Source: Bdellovibrionales bacterium
GTDB taxonomy: Bacteria; Bdellovibrionota; UBA1018; JADZFF01
Assembly (NCBI GenBank): GCA_020850015.1
Contig: JADZFF010000139.1
Location: forward strand, 1 to 62,916
DNA: 62,916 nt
Direction: 5' to 3'
Positions 61,896 to 62,916 of this stretch are shown in pieces; the first letter of the stretch is position 1; each line of letters begins with the position of its first letter. The notes under the pieces are model-generated. The model was not told the origin of the DNA and did no database searches. It saw only the letters and a list, made by a program, of their open reading frames with translations. A program made the translations under genes and the position numbers.

Positions 61896-62916
61896 CCTCG
61901 GCCTGATCGTTGTTTATTCGCTCGCCCTTTTTGCGGGCAGCGTGGCGCTGGTCAGGCACTCGGGACACGTCGGCAACGATTTCATCGTGTTTTGGACGGC
62001 AGCCCGGGCCACTCTCGAAGGGGTATTCCCGTATGGTGTCGAGACGGGACCTGGGATGGTTTTCAAGTACCCGCCATGGATACTTCCACTATTCTTTCCG
62101 CTGGCGCTTCTTCCGCTCGCTGGCGCGAAGTGGGTTTGGGGTGTTGCCCAGGTAGTTTCGATTATCGCCTGCGTCCTCTGGCTGCTGCGCCGTGGTTGCT
62201 CGTGGAGAATCGTACTTGGAGTTACCCTCGCCTTTTGGGGGATCTGGGCGGTGCACGCCCTAGACGGGCAAATCACGCTCATGCTGCTCGCCTCGTGCCT
62301 ATGGGCAACAGAGGGCTTGAGGCCGTCGGGAGATCTCGGATATCGCGGCCTCATCATCCTGTGGGCGCTTTCGGTAAAGATTTTTACTGTCTTCGGCTTA
62401 CTTGGTGTGTACCGGCCTTTGAGGAAGTGGTTGACCTTGCGTCATGTCGGCGTGAGCGCGGCGCTCTTTTTGGCTTTGAGTTTGCCGGCATGGTGGGCGG
62501 CCCCAGACCGAAACCCGGGCGCGATCGTAGAAGCCTGGGTGAGTTCTGCCAGCTCTGGTGGCGAGGCCTTGGGCGGGGAAAAGATCCGCAGCCGAGTGAA
62601 TCAAGGATTTCCTGTGATGGTGTTGCGCCTTCTCGAGGTGAGGGCCTCCCGCACGAGCATGGACGTGCTTGCATTTCTGCTTGCGGCGCTCGTGCTGGGT
62701 GGAGTTTGGTCGATTGCCTCAGCGGGGCTTCCGTTTCCCGAACGATGGGTGGGGTGGCTTGCTTTGACGGCCGCGGTGCACCCCCTGTCCTGGTTTCACT
62801 CCTTTGTCATGGCCTTTCCGCTGGCGGCGCTGGCGCTGGATCGAGCCTGGGCAAGGCGGGAACGGATGGCGATCCTGCTCGCGGGAAGCGGCGTGGTCCT
62901 GATTGCTCTTCTGACC
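61876..62916 (+). CDS. GT87-like (DUF2029) polytopic membrane glycosyltransferase, 3' end outside the window
   Basis: An open frame of 347 codons runs from ATG 61876-61878 to the right edge without a stop. It overlaps the B12-domain gene by 20 bases. The product begins [20 protein letters not shown] and has about nine hydrophobic helices. The early motif [13 protein letters not shown] (with the Asp thought to be catalytic in GT-C enzymes) and [19 protein letters not shown] are typical of DUF2029/GT87 polyprenyl-phosphate-mannose-dependent transferases. [10 protein letters not shown] occurs near the end. The substrate is unknown. Confidence 0.8.
   Translation, partial: MRRSALDLGLIVVYSLALFAGSVALVRHSGHVGNDFIVFWTAARATLEGVFPYGVETGPGMVFKYPPWILPLFFPLALLPLAGAKWVWGVAQVVSIIACVLWLLRRGCSWRIVLGVTLAFWGIWAVHALDGQITLMLLASCLWATEGLRPSGDLGYRGLIILWALSVKIFTVFGLLGVYRPLRKWLTLRHVGVSAALFLALSLPAWWAAPDRNPGAIVEAWVSSASSGGEALGGEKIRSRVNQGFPVMVLRLLEVRASRTSMDVLAFLLAALVLGGVWSIASAGLPFPERWVGWLALTAAVHPLSWFHSFVMAFPLAALALDRAWARRERMAILLAGSGVVLIALLT

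Overview
This is a GC-rich, gene-dense stretch of a bacterial chromosome that contains the replication origin. The organism is Gram-negative: it has a BamD-like outer-membrane assembly lipoprotein, SurA-type periplasmic chaperones and a secretin N-domain protein. The ancestral rpmH-dnaA-dnaN-recF-gyrB order, an ATP synthase c subunit with a signal peptide, a HAD 5'-nucleotidase and a GYF/TPR protein fit the former Deltaproteobacteria (Bdellovibrionota, Myxococcota or uncultured relatives). I cannot place it more exactly from sequence alone.

Layout, left to right. 1-3.4 kb: edge of a membrane-protein gene, a HAD 5'-nucleotidase, a lone secretin N0/N1 protein, two small hypothetical genes and two serine tRNAs (GCU, UGA). 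3.4-7.9 kb (minus): serS and a 1036-residue GYF/TPR membrane protein. 8.0-21.3 kb (minus): a complete 14-gene complex I operon, nuoA-N. 21.4-31.2 kb (minus): a second complex I-type operon, nuoA2-B2-C2-D2-H2-I2-J2-K2-L2-M2-N2, which lacks the NADH module (E, F, G). 31.3-41.7 kb (plus): mfd, two peptidyl-prolyl isomerase genes, pdxA, an AlgC-type phosphomannomutase and uvrA. 41.7-52.8 kb (minus): dnaN-recF-gyrB-fabH-gyrA-bamD-atpZ-atpI-atpB-atpE, closed by a clear terminator. 52.8-53.4 kb: oriC, with a DnaA-box cluster and a DnaA-trio element. 53.4-54.8 kb (minus): dnaA. 54.9-62.9 kb (plus): rpmH-rnpA-yidD-yidC-mnmE, then a fatty acyl-CoA oxidation set (hydroxyacyl-CoA dehydrogenase, enoyl-CoA hydratase, acyl-CoA dehydrogenase), a stand-alone B12-binding mutase subunit and a GT87-like membrane protein that runs off the edge.

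The main discovery is the second complex I operon. All eleven frames are open, tightly packed and translationally coupled, and the Fe-S ligands of NuoB2 and NuoI2 are intact. Yet when each subunit is aligned by eye to its neighbour in the first operon, nearly every residue known to matter for proton translocation or quinone binding is replaced. In NuoD2 the quinone-site His and Tyr are both Pro. In NuoL2/M2/N2 the key Glu is Ser/Thr/Gln, and the central Lys residues are Met, Arg, Tyr or Pro. In NuoK2 the two membrane Glu are Asn and Gln. NuoA2 lost its Cys loop and Asp/Glu pair, and NuoH2 lost its Glu-rich loop. No [NiFe] ligands replace them. This looks like a maintained complex I-shaped machine that neither pumps protons nor reduces quinone in the usual way. 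Its function is unknown.

Smaller points worth attention are the serS/tRNA-Ser linkage, a short NuoG with an N7 motif, a UvrA lacking about 100 residues of an insertion domain, a Na+-type signature in AtpE, repeated Thr-Val motifs in the TPR protein, and an oriC unwinding element of the DnaA-trio type.
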